Counted from the stretch's first letter, positions 26,885-35,856 are shown. The stretch: 64,000 nucleotides of DNA from Methylobacterium hispanicum (GCF_022179285.1 NZ_BPQO01000030.1:1-64000); one strand, 5' to 3'. Translations and numbers: made by a program. Notes: a model not told the origin generated them from the letters alone.

Positions 26885-28045
26885 ATGATGCCCAACACGG
26901 CCGCGCCCCCCGCCGTGCGAGCCCGCATCGGCTCGATCGACGCGCTGCGCGGCCTCGTCATGCTGCTGATGCTCGTCGATCACGTGCGCGAGTTCTTCTA
27001 CCTGCACGCGCAGGTCGGCGACCCGATGAACCTCGCCGCGACGCCGCCCGACCTGGTCCTGACGCGGGCCGCCTCGCACGTCTGCGCGCCGGTCTTCCTC
27101 CTGCTCACCGGCCTCTCGGCGAACCTCTACGGGCAGAAGCACGGCGACCGGGGCGCCGTCAGCCTCTTCCTGCTGAAGCGCGGGCTGCTGCTGATCCTGC
27201 TCGAGATCACCCTGGTCAACCTCGCCTGGACCCGAAGCCTCTTCCCGCCGATCCTCTACCTGCAGGTGATCTGGGCGATCGGGATCAGCATGGTGGCGCT
27301 CGCCGGCCTGCTCTGGCTGCCGCGCCGGCTCCTCGCCGGCCTCGCGCTCCTCGTCATGTTCGGCCACAACCTGCTCGACCCGGTGCGGCTCGCGCCGGAG
27401 GAGACCGGCTACGCGCTCTGGTCGATCCTGCACCAGCGCGGGATGCTGCCGCTGCCCTGGGGCGCGGCGCGCACCTCCTACCCGGTGCTGCCCTGGATCG
27501 GCGTGATCGCGGCAGGCTACGCGCTCGGGCCGCTCTTCGCGGGAACCACCTCGCCCGCGCTCCGGCAGCGCCGGCTGCTCGCGCTCGGCGGGGCGCTGCT
27601 CGGGGCCTTCTTGGTCCTGCGCGGGCTCGACGGCTACGGCGAGCCGGTTCCGTGGCAGGCCGGTCCGACGCCGCTCCTGACCGTCCTGTCCTTCGTCAAC
27701 CTGACCAAGTACCCGCCCTCGGCCGACTTCCTGCTGCTGACGCTGGGTCTCGGGCTCGCGCTCCTCGCGCTGTTCGAGCGGCTCCCCGCCGCCGGCCTGG
27801 GCTGGCTGCGCAGCTTCGGCGGCGCGCCGCTGTTCTTCTACCTCGCCCATCTCTGGCTGCTGCGGCTGATCCACGACGCCGCCCTGGCGCTCGGCCTCGG
27901 CGGCCGCTCCGGCGGGGTCGAACTCGCCGCGCCGTGGCAGATCTGGCTCGTCACGGCGTGTCTGAGCCTGCCGCTCTGGCTGGCTTGCCGCTGGATGGTC
28001 GGGTTGAAACGCCGGGCCGCTTGGCCGGGGCTGAGCTATCTCTGA
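26885..28045 (+). CDS. DUF1624-type membrane acyltransferase (heparan-glucosaminide N-acetyltransferase-like)
   Basis: A 386-residue protein with about ten hydrophobic segments. It opens with the family motif IGSIDALRGLVMLLMLVDHVREFF, seen as SIDALRGLVMLLMLVDHVRE, containing the conserved His. The family is thought to move acyl groups across the membrane. ATG 26885 is directly followed by a second ATG; GTGs at 26849 and 26876 are alternatives, the first overlapping the permease gene. Its place as last gene of the B12-riboswitch operon is unusual, and its acceptor is unknown. Confidence 0.8.
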   Translation: MMPNTAAPPAVRARIGSIDALRGLVMLLMLVDHVREFFYLHAQVGDPMNLAATPPDLVLTRAASHVCAPVFLLLTGLSANLYGQKHGDRGAVSLFLLKRGLLLILLEITLVNLAWTRSLFPPILYLQVIWAIGISMVALAGLLWLPRRLLAGLALLVMFGHNLLDPVRLAPEETGYALWSILHQRGMLPLPWGAARTSYPVLPWIGVIAAGYALGPLFAGTTSPALRQRRLLALGGALLGAFLVLRGLDGYGEPVPWQAGPTPLLTVLSFVNLTKYPPSADFLLLTLGLGLALLALFERLPAAGLGWLRSFGGAPLFFYLAHLWLLRLIHDAALALGLGGRSGGVELAAPWQIWLVTACLSLPLWLACRWMVGLKRRAAWPGLSYL

Positions 28046-28376
28046 GGCCGCTTTCACGGTGCTGAGGTTCGTTCCCCCTTCCCCGTGCGAAGCTATCGAT
28101 GTTCACACATCCCGGGCGAAGCCCTTCGCGCTCTTCCCTCCCCCCTCTGCGGGGGAGGGAAGCACCCGAAGGGTGACGGGAGAGGGGTGAACGCTTCAGG
28201 CAGAGGCGGTGCCCTGCATAAGGCCGCGCCGTTGCCTGAAGCCGGGTTCCCCTCTCCCGACCCCTGCTGACGCAGGGGCCACCCTCCCCCGCAGAGGGGG
28301 GAGGGAAGAGCGCCGAGGATATCAGCAAGGCGTTGCGTGCCTCCCGTAGGAGCGCGGGGAGAGGGGGGCGCGCACC
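28046..28376. other. 331-base convergent gap filled by an inverted-repeat element
   Basis: The gap between the acyltransferase stop and the TRAP dctM stop contains no gene. Most of it is the family A inverted-repeat element (28128-28313). Confidence 0.6.
28128..28313. repeat. Dispersed inverted-repeat element, family A, copy 1
   Basis: Perfect 32-base arms (28128-28159 and 28282-28313) bound a 122-base centre. Each arm contains a self-pairing 9-bp stem, CCCTCCCCC/GGGGGAGGG, with loop CTCTGC or its complement. The centre has further pairings (CTTCAGGCA with TGCCTGAAG) and the shared core CCTGAAGC...TCCCCTCT. It lies between convergent genes and may act as a two-way terminator. Confidence 0.85.
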
Positions 28377-29729
28377 CTACCGCGTTGTGGGCAGGAGGGT
28401 GTCGGGCAGCCACATGGCGATGCCGGGCACGAGGCAGAGCACGAGGATCGCCACCGCCATCAGGATCACGAAGGGCAGCGTGCCCCAGATGATGTCCGAG
28501 AGCGGGATATCGGGCGCGATGTTCTTGATCACGAAGATGTTCAAGCCCACCGGCGGGTGGATCAGCCCCATCTCCATCGTGATCGTCATCACGACCCCGA
28601 ACCAGACCAGGTCGAAGCCCGCCGCCTTCAGGGGCGGCAGGATGATCGGCGCCGTCATCAGGATGATCGAGACCGGCGGCAGGAAGAAGCCCAGCGCGAT
28701 CACCAGCGCCAGGATCGTCACCAGCAGCAGCCAGGGCGAGAGCTGCATCGCCACGATCGCGGCCGCCGCCGATTGCGAGATGTGCAGGTAGCTCATCACG
28801 TAGGCGTAGAGCAGCGACATGCCGATGATCAGCATCAACATCGTCGATTCGCGCAGCGTCGCCGTCAGGATCGGCCCGACGTCCTTCGTGCGCCACACCC
28901 CGTAGATCAGCGCGATCAGCGCGAGCGCCAGAAGCCCGCCGAGCCCCGCCGTCTCGGAGGGCGTGGCGTAGCCGCCGTAGAGCGCCACCATCACGCCCGT
29001 GAGCAGCACCACGAAGGGCAGAACCCGCGGCAGGGTCGAGAAGCGCTCGCCCATGCTGTAGCGGTCCTCCGCCAGGATCGGCGAGGCGGGGCCGCCGGCC
29101 GCGTAGGCGGCTTTCGCCACCCCGTACTCGTGCCGGAAGCGGTAGACCGACCAGGCGGCGAACAGCCCGACGAGCAGCAGGCCCGGCCCGATCCCGGCCA
29201 GGAACAGCCGGCCGAGCGACTGCTCGGCGGCCACCGCGTAGAGGATCATGGTGATGGAGGGCGGCAGGAGGATGCCGAGCGTGCCGCCCGCCGCGATGAT
29301 GCCCGCGGCGAATCCCGGCGAGTAGCCGCGCTTGCGCATCTCCGGGATGCCGGCCGAGCCGATGGCCGAGCAGGTGGCGGGCGAGGAGCCGGCCATGGCG
29401 GCGAACAGCGCGCAGGCGAAGACGTTGGCGATGCCGAGGCCCCCGGGGATGCGGTGCATCCAGGCGTGCATGGCCGAGTAGAGGTCCTGGCCCGCCTTCG
29501 AGCGCCCGATGGCCGCGCCCTTGAGGATGAAGAGCGGGATCGAGAGCAGCGTGATCGAGGCCATCTCCTCGTAGACGTTCTGGGCGACCGTATCGAGGGA
29601 GGCGCCGGGCATGAAGGCCAGCATGAAGACCAGCGCGACGGCACCCAGCGCGAAGGCGATGGGGATGCCGGCGAGCATGGCGGTGAGGGTGGCGCCCGCG
29701 TAGAGGGCGCCGATGGCGGCCACGCTCAT
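28377..29729 (-). CDS. TRAP transporter large permease (DctM type)
   Basis: A 450-residue protein with many hydrophobic segments, typical DctM length and family features: GIPIAFALGAVALVFML near the start, SIPLFILKGAAIG, AMAGSSPATCSAIGSAGIPEM and GGTLGILLPPSI. It is the channel subunit that uses an ion gradient to import an organic acid delivered by the periplasmic binding protein. AGGAG lies eight bases before the ATG, which overlaps the dctQ stop (ATGA). Confidence 0.92.
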   Translation of the reverse strand: MSVAAIGALYAGATLTAMLAGIPIAFALGAVALVFMLAFMPGASLDTVAQNVYEEMASITLLSIPLFILKGAAIGRSKAGQDLYSAMHAWMHRIPGGLGIANVFACALFAAMAGSSPATCSAIGSAGIPEMRKRGYSPGFAAGIIAAGGTLGILLPPSITMILYAVAAEQSLGRLFLAGIGPGLLLVGLFAAWSVYRFRHEYGVAKAAYAAGGPASPILAEDRYSMGERFSTLPRVLPFVVLLTGVMVALYGGYATPSETAGLGGLLALALIALIYGVWRTKDVGPILTATLRESTMLMLIIGMSLLYAYVMSYLHISQSAAAAIVAMQLSPWLLLVTILALVIALGFFLPPVSIILMTAPIILPPLKAAGFDLVWFGVVMTITMEMGLIHPPVGLNIFVIKNIAPDIPLSDIIWGTLPFVILMAVAILVLCLVPGIAMWLPDTLLPTTR

Positions 29730-30433
29730 CGCTTGGCTCCTGCGTTGGGGTTGGCGGTGGCGACCGTGGTGCCCATCGGGTCGGGTCCGCGGGGGGTGAG
29801 GTCGGGACGGTCGCGGACGTCGCGGTTGAGGTCGGCTCCGACGCCGATCTTGGGCTCGGCCCAGCCGGCGCTGCGGGGCCCGCGGGCCAGCGCCGCGGCG
29901 ATCTGCAGGGCGAGCTGCAGGCAGAGCAGGCTCATGCCGAGCGCCATCATCGTGTAGGGGATCCAGAGCGGGGGCCCCCAGGTGGATTGCGAGACCTGGC
30001 CGTCGACCCAGGCCTCGTGGTCGAGCGACCAGCTCTTCCAGGCGAAGAACAGGCAGAAGGCGAGGCTGACGGCATCGACCAGGACGAGGCGGACGCGGTT
30101 GACGCCGGCCGGCAGGAGACCGGTCAGCGCCTCGATGGCCACGTGCCCGCGCTTGGCCTGGACGGCGGCGGCGGACCCGAAGGTGGCGCCGATGATGAGG
30201 AAGACGGCCATCTCGTCCTGCCACTCGGTCGGCTCGTGCAGGACGTAGCGGATGAGGACGGAGTAGCTCAGCACGAGGCAGGCGGCGACGAGCGCGAGCC
30301 CGCCGAGGCCGAGGATGAGGCGGTTGAGCAGGCCGATGGCGTGCTCGACCGCGCCGAGGAGGCCGGGCAGACGCGGGGCGGGCCCCGCCTGCGTCTCGGT
30401 GGCGGCGGTGGCCGCGTCGAAGCCGTGGCTCAC
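29726..30433 (-). CDS. TRAP transporter small permease (DctQ type)
   Basis: A 235-residue protein with four membrane helices in the middle (about residues 35-180), including the family stretch RYVLHEPTEWQDEMAVFLI and RGHVAIEAL. The C-terminal tail of about 45 residues is polar and longer than usual. Start GTG overlaps the dctP stop (GTGA) and its stop overlaps the dctM start. It is the small membrane partner of DctM. Confidence 0.9.
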   Translation of the reverse strand: MSHGFDAATAATETQAGPAPRLPGLLGAVEHAIGLLNRLILGLGGLALVAACLVLSYSVLIRYVLHEPTEWQDEMAVFLIIGATFGSAAAVQAKRGHVAIEALTGLLPAGVNRVRLVLVDAVSLAFCLFFAWKSWSLDHEAWVDGQVSQSTWGPPLWIPYTMMALGMSLLCLQLALQIAAALARGPRSAGWAEPKIGVGADLNRDVRDRPDLTPRGPDPMGTTVATANPNAGAKR

Positions 30434-31452
30434 GCGACCTGCTCCGCGAGCTTGAGGAGCTCCGCGCAGGTCGCGCTCTTGTTGGCGTAGTCCTTCCAGG
30501 CGGTGTCGCGGGCGATGGTGCGCCAGCGGCCCATCGTCGGCTCGTCGAGGTTCTGCACCTTGGCGCCGGCCTTGGCGAACAGCTCCTCGACGCGGGTGTC
30601 GTCGGCCTTGGCGCCCTCCTGGCCGAAGGATTCCAGCTCGGCGCCGACCGCCATGATCAGGTCTTGGCTGTCCTTGGGCAGGCGCTCGAACACGATCTTC
30701 GACATCATGATCGGCTCCAGCATGAACCAGTAGGAGCGCTCGCGGCCCGACGTCAGGGCCTTCGACAGCTCCTCCAGGCGGAAGGAGATCAGGCTGGTGG
30801 AGGAGGTGATCACCGCGTCGCAGGCGCCCGTCTGCATGGCGGCGTAGGACTCGTTCGAGGGGATCGAGAGGGTCGCCGCCCCCGCCTGCTTCATCATCAG
30901 GTCCATCTCGCGCGAGCCGCCGCGGACCTTCAGGCCCCGGGCGTCGTCGGGCGTCACGAGCGGGCGCTCGCGGCTCGCCACGCCGCCGGCCTGCCAGACC
31001 CAGGAGACGAGGACGATGCCCTTGGCCTCGAGGATCTCGGTGAGCTTGCGGCCGACGGGGGCCGCCTTCCAGGCGAGCGCCTGCTGGTAGGAGGTCACCA
31101 GCGCGGGCATCAGGCCGATATTCGTCTCCGGCACCTCGCCGCCCGCGTAAGGCGAGGGGTAGAGCGACATGTCGAGCGCGCCCTTGCGCATGGCGCCGAA
31201 CTGGGCGTTCGTCTTCATCAGCGAGGAGCCCGGATAGACCTGCACCTCCAGCGCGCCCTTCGAGCGCTCGGTCACCGCCTTGGCGAACTTGCGGCACATC
31301 CGGTCGCGGAAATCGCCCTCGTCGATCGTGCCGCCGGGGAACTGGTGCGAGATCTTCAGGGTGGTCGCGGCCTGGGCCGCGCCCAGACCGAAGCGGAGGA
31401 TGGCCGGCGCGGCGAGACCGGCGGCGAGCAGGGTACGGCGTGTCGGCGTCAT
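30430..31452 (-). CDS. TRAP transporter substrate-binding protein (DctP type)
   Basis: A 340-residue protein with a Tat-like signal (MTPTRRTLLAAGLAAPAIL) and then the DctP fold: LKISHQFPGGTIDEG, GALEVQVYPGSSL, and the conserved Arg region GLKVRGGSREMDLM that binds a carboxylate. The start at 31452 has GGGAG seven bases upstream; an ATG five codons earlier is less good. It captures an organic acid for DctQM. The ligand cannot be named. It is divergent from a GntR regulator that probably controls it. Confidence 0.9.
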   Translation of the reverse strand: MTPTRRTLLAAGLAAPAILRFGLGAAQAATTLKISHQFPGGTIDEGDFRDRMCRKFAKAVTERSKGALEVQVYPGSSLMKTNAQFGAMRKGALDMSLYPSPYAGGEVPETNIGLMPALVTSYQQALAWKAAPVGRKLTEILEAKGIVLVSWVWQAGGVASRERPLVTPDDARGLKVRGGSREMDLMMKQAGAATLSIPSNESYAAMQTGACDAVITSSTSLISFRLEELSKALTSGRERSYWFMLEPIMMSKIVFERLPKDSQDLIMAVGAELESFGQEGAKADDTRVEELFAKAGAKVQNLDEPTMGRWRTIARDTAWKDYANKSATCAELLKLAEQVA

Positions 31453-31501
31453 CGTTCTCTCCCGCACCGCACAAGGGCGGCTCTGTTATTTATTGCAGCG
31501 C

Positions 31502-31517
31502 ATCACGTATACTTGAT
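31502..31517. promoter_or_regulatory. Palindromic GntR/FCD-type operator candidate
   Basis: ATCACGTATACTTGAT is a 16-base palindrome with two mismatched positions, centred on GTATAC, which is the usual core of operators of FCD-subfamily GntR regulators. It sits in the AT-rich gap between the TRAP operon and the divergent gntR gene and overlaps a possible plus-strand -10 box, TATACT. A weaker TTG...CAA element lies at 31547-31562. Confidence 0.55.
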
Positions 31518-31620
31518 GCCACTTCGAATATGGAGAAAAGACCGCCTTGTATATTTTGTCAACGCGTCCGTAGAATGCCGACGGAACGGCCGGGCCGCGC
31601 GACCGGAACGACGGACGGGG

Positions 31621-32319
31621 ATGTCGGGAGCGGCGGACGGGACGGCGGACGGGACGACGGACATGAGCCAGGCACAGCGTCTCCGGCAGGTGATCGAGGA
31701 GGAGATCGTGGCGGGGCGGCTCGCCGCGGGTTCCCGGCTCGACGAGGCGCAGCTCGCCGAGCGCTTCGGGGTCTCGCGCACGCCGATCCGGGAGGCGCTG
31801 CTGCAGCTCGCGGTGACCGGGCTGGTGGAGACCAAGCCGCGCCGGGGCGCCGTGGTGAGCGCGCCCGCACCCGACCTCCTGTTCGCGATGTTCGAGACGA
31901 TGGCCGAGCTGGAGGCGTCCTGCGGGCGCTTCGCGGCCCGCCGCCTCGTGCAGGCGGACGAGGCGGCGCTCCGGGCGGCGCTCGCGGCCTGCGCCACGGC
32001 CGCGGCATCGGGCGACACGGAGGCCTATTACGAGGAGAACCACACCTTCCACACGGTGATCTACCGGGCGAGCCGCAACGCCTTCCTGTGCGAGCAGGCC
32101 TACAACCTGCACCGGCGGCTGGCGCCCTACCGGCGGCTGCAGCTGCGGGCGCGGCACCGGCTCGGCCAGTCGCTCGCCGAGCACGAGGCGGTGGTGGCGG
32201 CGATCCTCGCGGGCGACGAGGCGGCGGCCGCCGAGCGCCTGCGCGGGCACGTGCTGGTGCAGGGCGACCGCTTCACCGACCTGATGATGAGCCTGCGGGC
32301 GATCGGCGACGCGGCCTGA
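31621..32319 (+). CDS. GntR-family transcriptional regulator (FCD subfamily)
   Basis: A 232-residue regulator with an N-terminal winged helix (LRQVIEEEIVAGRLAAGSRL, then LAERFGVSRTPIREALLQLAVTGLV) and a C-terminal all-helical FCD ligand domain (about residues 90-225) with the metal-binding His pattern in NHTFHTVIY and EHEAVVAAI. The start may be ATG 31621 or 31663; the codons between them are built of a tandem 12-base unit (31633-31656). Divergent to the TRAP operon, it probably represses it and senses the imported acid. It converges on the glycosyltransferase gene with no gap. Confidence 0.88.
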   Translation: MSGAADGTADGTTDMSQAQRLRQVIEEEIVAGRLAAGSRLDEAQLAERFGVSRTPIREALLQLAVTGLVETKPRRGAVVSAPAPDLLFAMFETMAELEASCGRFAARRLVQADEAALRAALAACATAAASGDTEAYYEENHTFHTVIYRASRNAFLCEQAYNLHRRLAPYRRLQLRARHRLGQSLAEHEAVVAAILAGDEAAAAERLRGHVLVQGDRFTDLMMSLRAIGDAA

Positions 32320-33447
32320 TCAGGCGGCGCGCCGCTCTCGCGCGCGGACCTGCGCGTAGGTGTCGAGGTAGCGGGCCGCGACCCCGGCCCAGGCGTAGCG
32401 GGCGAGATCCTCGGCGGGCGGTTGTCCCCGTGCGGCCAGGGCACCGTAGGCCTCCCGCACCGCCCGCGCCGCCGCGGCCGGGTCCGCGAAATCGCAGAGC
32501 GCGATGCCGGGGTGCCGGGCCGCGAGGTCCGTGAAGGAGGCGTTCGGGTGGACCACCGGCACCAGCCCGGCGCTCATCGCCTCGACCAGCGCGATGCCGA
32601 AGCCCTCGTACTCGGAGGCCGAGACGAAGAGGCTGGCCTCCCCGATCAGGTCCCGCACCCCGGCGGCGTCGAGCCCCGCATGGACGCCGACCGCCCCGAC
32701 GAGCCCCGCCGCCTCGATCTGCGCCGTCAGGTCGGCGACCGTCAGGTCCGAGGGCACGCCGACGATCCGGAGCCGCCAGCCGGCCTCCTCCGCCCGGAGT
32801 TCGCGCATCAGCGCGATCAGCCGGTCGAGGCGCTTGTTGTGCGAGAAACGGCCGAGCGTCAGCAGGGTCCGGCAGGGCGCCGGGCTCGCGGCCCCCGCGA
32901 ACTTGGCGAGATCGACGCCGTTCTCGATCACCGGCACGCCCCCCGGCACGATCGCGGCGAACTGGCGCGCGTCGCTCCCGCTGCAGCCGACGACGGCGCC
33001 GTAGGCGCGCGCCGAGGCGCGGGTCGGCCCGTTGAACCAGAGCCGCTTTAGCCCGGCATGGGCCTGGGTGTGGAAGAAGCCGCCATGGGTCGTGGCGACC
33101 AGCGGCAGGCGGTGCAGAGGTCGCGTCAGGGCGAGCGCGTCGAAGAAGAAGTCGATCGCGTGGACGTGGACGATGTCGGCGCCCTTGAGCCGGCCCAGGA
33201 AGCCCGGCGCCAGGGGGTAGCGCGACGAGCCGCGGAAGGGCATCCGCTCGACCGCGACGCCGTCGATCGTCTCCCGGGCCGCGAGCCTCCGGCCCGGTTC
33301 CGAGAACAGGCGGTCGAGGGTCAGCACCCGGACGTCGTGGCCGAGGCGCACCTGCGCGCGGGCGAGGTTGGCGACGAAGTCCTCCAGCCCGCCGCGGTTC
33401 GGCAGGAACTGGCGGACGACGTGCAGGACGGCGAGGCGGTCGGTCAC
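32320..33447 (-). CDS. Glycosyltransferase, GT4 family
   Basis: A 375-residue enzyme with the GT-B layout. The N-terminal acceptor domain begins LHVVRQFLPNRGGLEDFVANLA, seen as FLPNRGGLEDFVANLA. The C-terminal donor domain has LGRFSHNKRLDRLI and the E-x7-E motif in SASEYEGFGIALVEAM. It would add a sugar from a nucleotide donor to a lipid-linked chain in the cytoplasm. The GTG start overlaps the GH5 stop (GTGA). It is the last gene of the minus-strand arm of the polysaccharide cluster. Confidence 0.88.
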   Translation of the reverse strand: MTDRLAVLHVVRQFLPNRGGLEDFVANLARAQVRLGHDVRVLTLDRLFSEPGRRLAARETIDGVAVERMPFRGSSRYPLAPGFLGRLKGADIVHVHAIDFFFDALALTRPLHRLPLVATTHGGFFHTQAHAGLKRLWFNGPTRASARAYGAVVGCSGSDARQFAAIVPGGVPVIENGVDLAKFAGAASPAPCRTLLTLGRFSHNKRLDRLIALMRELRAEEAGWRLRIVGVPSDLTVADLTAQIEAAGLVGAVGVHAGLDAAGVRDLIGEASLFVSASEYEGFGIALVEAMSAGLVPVVHPNASFTDLAARHPGIALCDFADPAAAARAVREAYGALAARGQPPAEDLARYAWAGVAARYLDTYAQVRARERRAA

Positions 33448-34502
33448 GGGCGCCCCCCGCAGCGGGGCGCCGCGCGGGCGGCGGCCTCGATCACCGCGGA
33501 GAGCGGGCCCGCGCCCGGCTCGATCCGGAAGTGGTAGGATGGCGGCCACCAGTCGCCCGCGCCCCAGGCGGCCCAGCCGACCCACTGGGCGGGATGGGCG
33601 TTCACGTGGGCCAGGATGGCGGCGAGGTGCTCCGGGCAGCCGGCCTGCGCGGAGGCGCCGACCTCGCCGAGATAGGCCCGGGCGCGGTTCCGCAAGAGCC
33701 AGCCGGTCAGGCGCTCGACGGCAGCGAGCGCGTCGGCGCCGCGCGGGCAGGCCCCCGAGCCGCCCGAGAAGTCGGCGTCGAGATACTGGTGCACGTCGTA
33801 GGCGGCGTTCTCGCCCGGATCGACGAGGCCCGGCATCGTGCGGGCGTTGTTGCCGAGCGGCGTGTCGGCCTCCCAGCTGTGCACCCCCGTCCAGAGCGTG
33901 CCCGGCACCAGCACGAGCTGGCGCGCGCCCACGTCGCGGATCGCCGCCACCGCGGCGTTCGCGGCCGGGAGCCACTCCGCCGCGGGGATGTCGTAGGGCT
34001 CGTTCATCAGCCCGAAGGCGACGGCGGGCTCGCTGCGGAAATGCGCGGCGAGCCGGCGCCAGACATCCGCGAAGGCGGCCCGCGTCGCCGCGCCGGTGCC
34101 GATGCGGTCCCGGCCGTGATAGGCGAAGTTGTGCAGGTCGATCACCGTGCGCATCCCGGCGAGCTTGGCCGCGACCACCGCCGCGTCGAGGCGCAGCAGT
34201 TCCGCCGCGTCGAGGGGCTCGGCCGTCCGCGGCTGCAGCCGCTCCCAGCGCACCGGCAGCCGCACGGCCGTGAGGCCGAGGGCACCGAACCGGGCGATCG
34301 TCCGCGCCGACGGATAGGCGTAGTCGGTGCCGTGGCGGCCCGGCAGGGCGCCGAACTCGGGCCCGCTCAGGTTCACCCCGCGCAGGCAGGCCGGCTCCGC
34401 GGCCCGCGCGGCCGGGACGCTCGCCCCGGCGAGGGCGAGGCAGACCGCGACGGACGGCGGCGCGAGCCGGAGGCCGCGCGGCCCGCACTCAGCCGGCCGC
34501 AT
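33444..34502 (-). CDS. Secreted glycoside hydrolase family 5-like (cellulase-type) enzyme
   Basis: A 352-residue protein with a signal peptide (about residues 1-35, ending ARA). The mature part follows the GH5 pattern: GVNLSGPEFGALPG, LPVRWERLQP, VIDLHNFAYH, the acid/base Glu in GLMNEPYDIP, VHQYLDADFSG and the nucleophile Glu in AYLGEVGAS. It hydrolyses beta-glucan-like chains. Genes of this kind in exopolysaccharide clusters trim or release the polymer. It overlaps the flippase gene by 14 bases and the glycosyltransferase by four. Confidence 0.87.
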   Translation of the reverse strand: MRPAECGPRGLRLAPPSVAVCLALAGASVPAARAAEPACLRGVNLSGPEFGALPGRHGTDYAYPSARTIARFGALGLTAVRLPVRWERLQPRTAEPLDAAELLRLDAAVVAAKLAGMRTVIDLHNFAYHGRDRIGTGAATRAAFADVWRRLAAHFRSEPAVAFGLMNEPYDIPAAEWLPAANAAVAAIRDVGARQLVLVPGTLWTGVHSWEADTPLGNNARTMPGLVDPGENAAYDVHQYLDADFSGGSGACPRGADALAAVERLTGWLLRNRARAYLGEVGASAQAGCPEHLAAILAHVNAHPAQWVGWAAWGAGDWWPPSYHFRIEPGAGPLSAVIEAAARAAPRCGGRP

Positions 34503-35856
34503 GGGGCACCGGATGCGGCGTCGGCCGGGGCAGGCCGCCCCCGACGGAGGGACGCAGGACCGCCGTCGCCATGTTGTCGACGCCCCAGCGCCGCCGCACC
34601 CAGGAACTCATCCGCAGGTTGTAGCTCAGCGTCAGCACGAGGTTGGCGACCGCCACCCCGAGCATGCCCAGGACGTCGGCGAGGCCGCAGAGCAGCAGCC
34701 CGTAGATTGCGAACAGCACGGCGTTGTTGACGAGCAGGAAGCGCTCCCCGCCGCCGATCATCAGGAGGGACACGCCCGACCCGAAGAAGGCCGTGACGAC
34801 GGAGGAGAGGCAGAGCACCAGCAGGACGTCGAGATGGGCGACGAAATCCGGCTTGAACAGGGCGAGCGCGTAGGGCCCGACGACGAGCATGCCGAGGGCG
34901 CCGGTCACGGAGATCAGGAAGCTCGCGAGGGAGAGGCGGGCGACGAGGCGCTGGAGGCCGGACCAGTCCGCGGCCTGGATACGCGCCGCGGCCATGGGCA
35001 GGCCGACGGTGTCGATGGCCGCGACCGGCAGCAGCAGCAGCGTCGCGTAGCGCAGGGCGACGAAGTAGAAGGCGGCCTCCTCCATGCCGAGCACCGCGCC
35101 GACGATCACGGTCTCGAGGTAGAGCGAGAGCGCGTGCACGCCGTTGTTGGCGGTGAAGTACAGGCTCTGTGAGCGCCAGACGGCCCGCTCGGCCGGGGCC
35201 GCCACGGCGCCCCCCGGCCGCAGGTCGGACCCGTGCAGGCGGACGAGGTGAACGAGCTGGAAGGCGGTGGCGGCGACGAACAGGGCCAGCACCAGCACCA
35301 TCGCCTCGGTCGCCCCGTGGAGCACGCCCGCGAGCGCGCCGAGCCAGAGCAGCAGCGCTGAGCCACCCCGCCACACGATCTCCCGGGGCAGCAGCGCCAG
35401 GGCGAAGCGGCGCTGGATGCGGAAGAAGTTCTGCAGGTACTCGCTCACCGCGAACACCGCCGCGAAGGCGAAGGCGAGATGGAGCCTGTCGTAGGGATCG
35501 GGCAGGGAGCGCTCCGCCACCACGACCACCGCGCCCGAGGCCAGCAGGAACGCCAGCGCGAGGCCGAGCCAGACGACGTTGTGGCGCACGAGCACGCCGT
35601 TGGCCGCGCCGGAGCCGGCGTCCATCCGGTAATGCTTCAGCAGGAGGTTGTGCTGGCCGAGCACGGCGACGAGGCCGAGGCCGCTGCCGATCGCGAACAG
35701 GAAGACGTAGATGCCGTACTCGTAGGTGCCGAGCAGGCGGCTGGCCGTCAGCAGCGTCAGGAAGCCGAGGATCGCGCTCGCGAAGCGCGCGACGAAGGCC
35801 GTAGCGAACTGGCCGGACAGGGCCGAGCGCCGGATCGTTGCGACGAGCTTGTGCAT
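34489..35856 (-). CDS. Polysaccharide flippase (Wzx-like, MOP superfamily)
   Basis: A 455-residue membrane protein with about twelve to fourteen hydrophobic segments. Its start region (FVARFASAILGFLTLLTASRLLG) matches the Wzx/MATE-type pattern; visible part FASAILGFLTLLTASRLLG. It would move lipid-linked repeat units across the inner membrane. ATG 35856 (MHKLVATI) is chosen because the frame upstream is basic and unconserved; GGGAG lies about 13 bases before it. It is the first gene of the minus-strand arm, reading away from the divergent promoter region. Confidence 0.87.
   Translation of the reverse strand: MHKLVATIRRSALSGQFATAFVARFASAILGFLTLLTASRLLGTYEYGIYVFLFAIGSGLGLVAVLGQHNLLLKHYRMDAGSGAANGVLVRHNVVWLGLALAFLLASGAVVVVAERSLPDPYDRLHLAFAFAAVFAVSEYLQNFFRIQRRFALALLPREIVWRGGSALLLWLGALAGVLHGATEAMVLVLALFVAATAFQLVHLVRLHGSDLRPGGAVAAPAERAVWRSQSLYFTANNGVHALSLYLETVIVGAVLGMEEAAFYFVALRYATLLLLPVAAIDTVGLPMAAARIQAADWSGLQRLVARLSLASFLISVTGALGMLVVGPYALALFKPDFVAHLDVLLVLCLSSVVTAFFGSGVSLLMIGGGERFLLVNNAVLFAIYGLLLCGLADVLGMLGVAVANLVLTLSYNLRMSSWVRRRWGVDNMATAVLRPSVGGGLPRPTPHPVPHAAG

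Noticed and set aside
28128..28313. CRISPR-like repeats in the family A elements
   Set aside because: The repeated parts are inverted, dispersed over 30 kb and lack regularly spaced unique spacers or cas genes.
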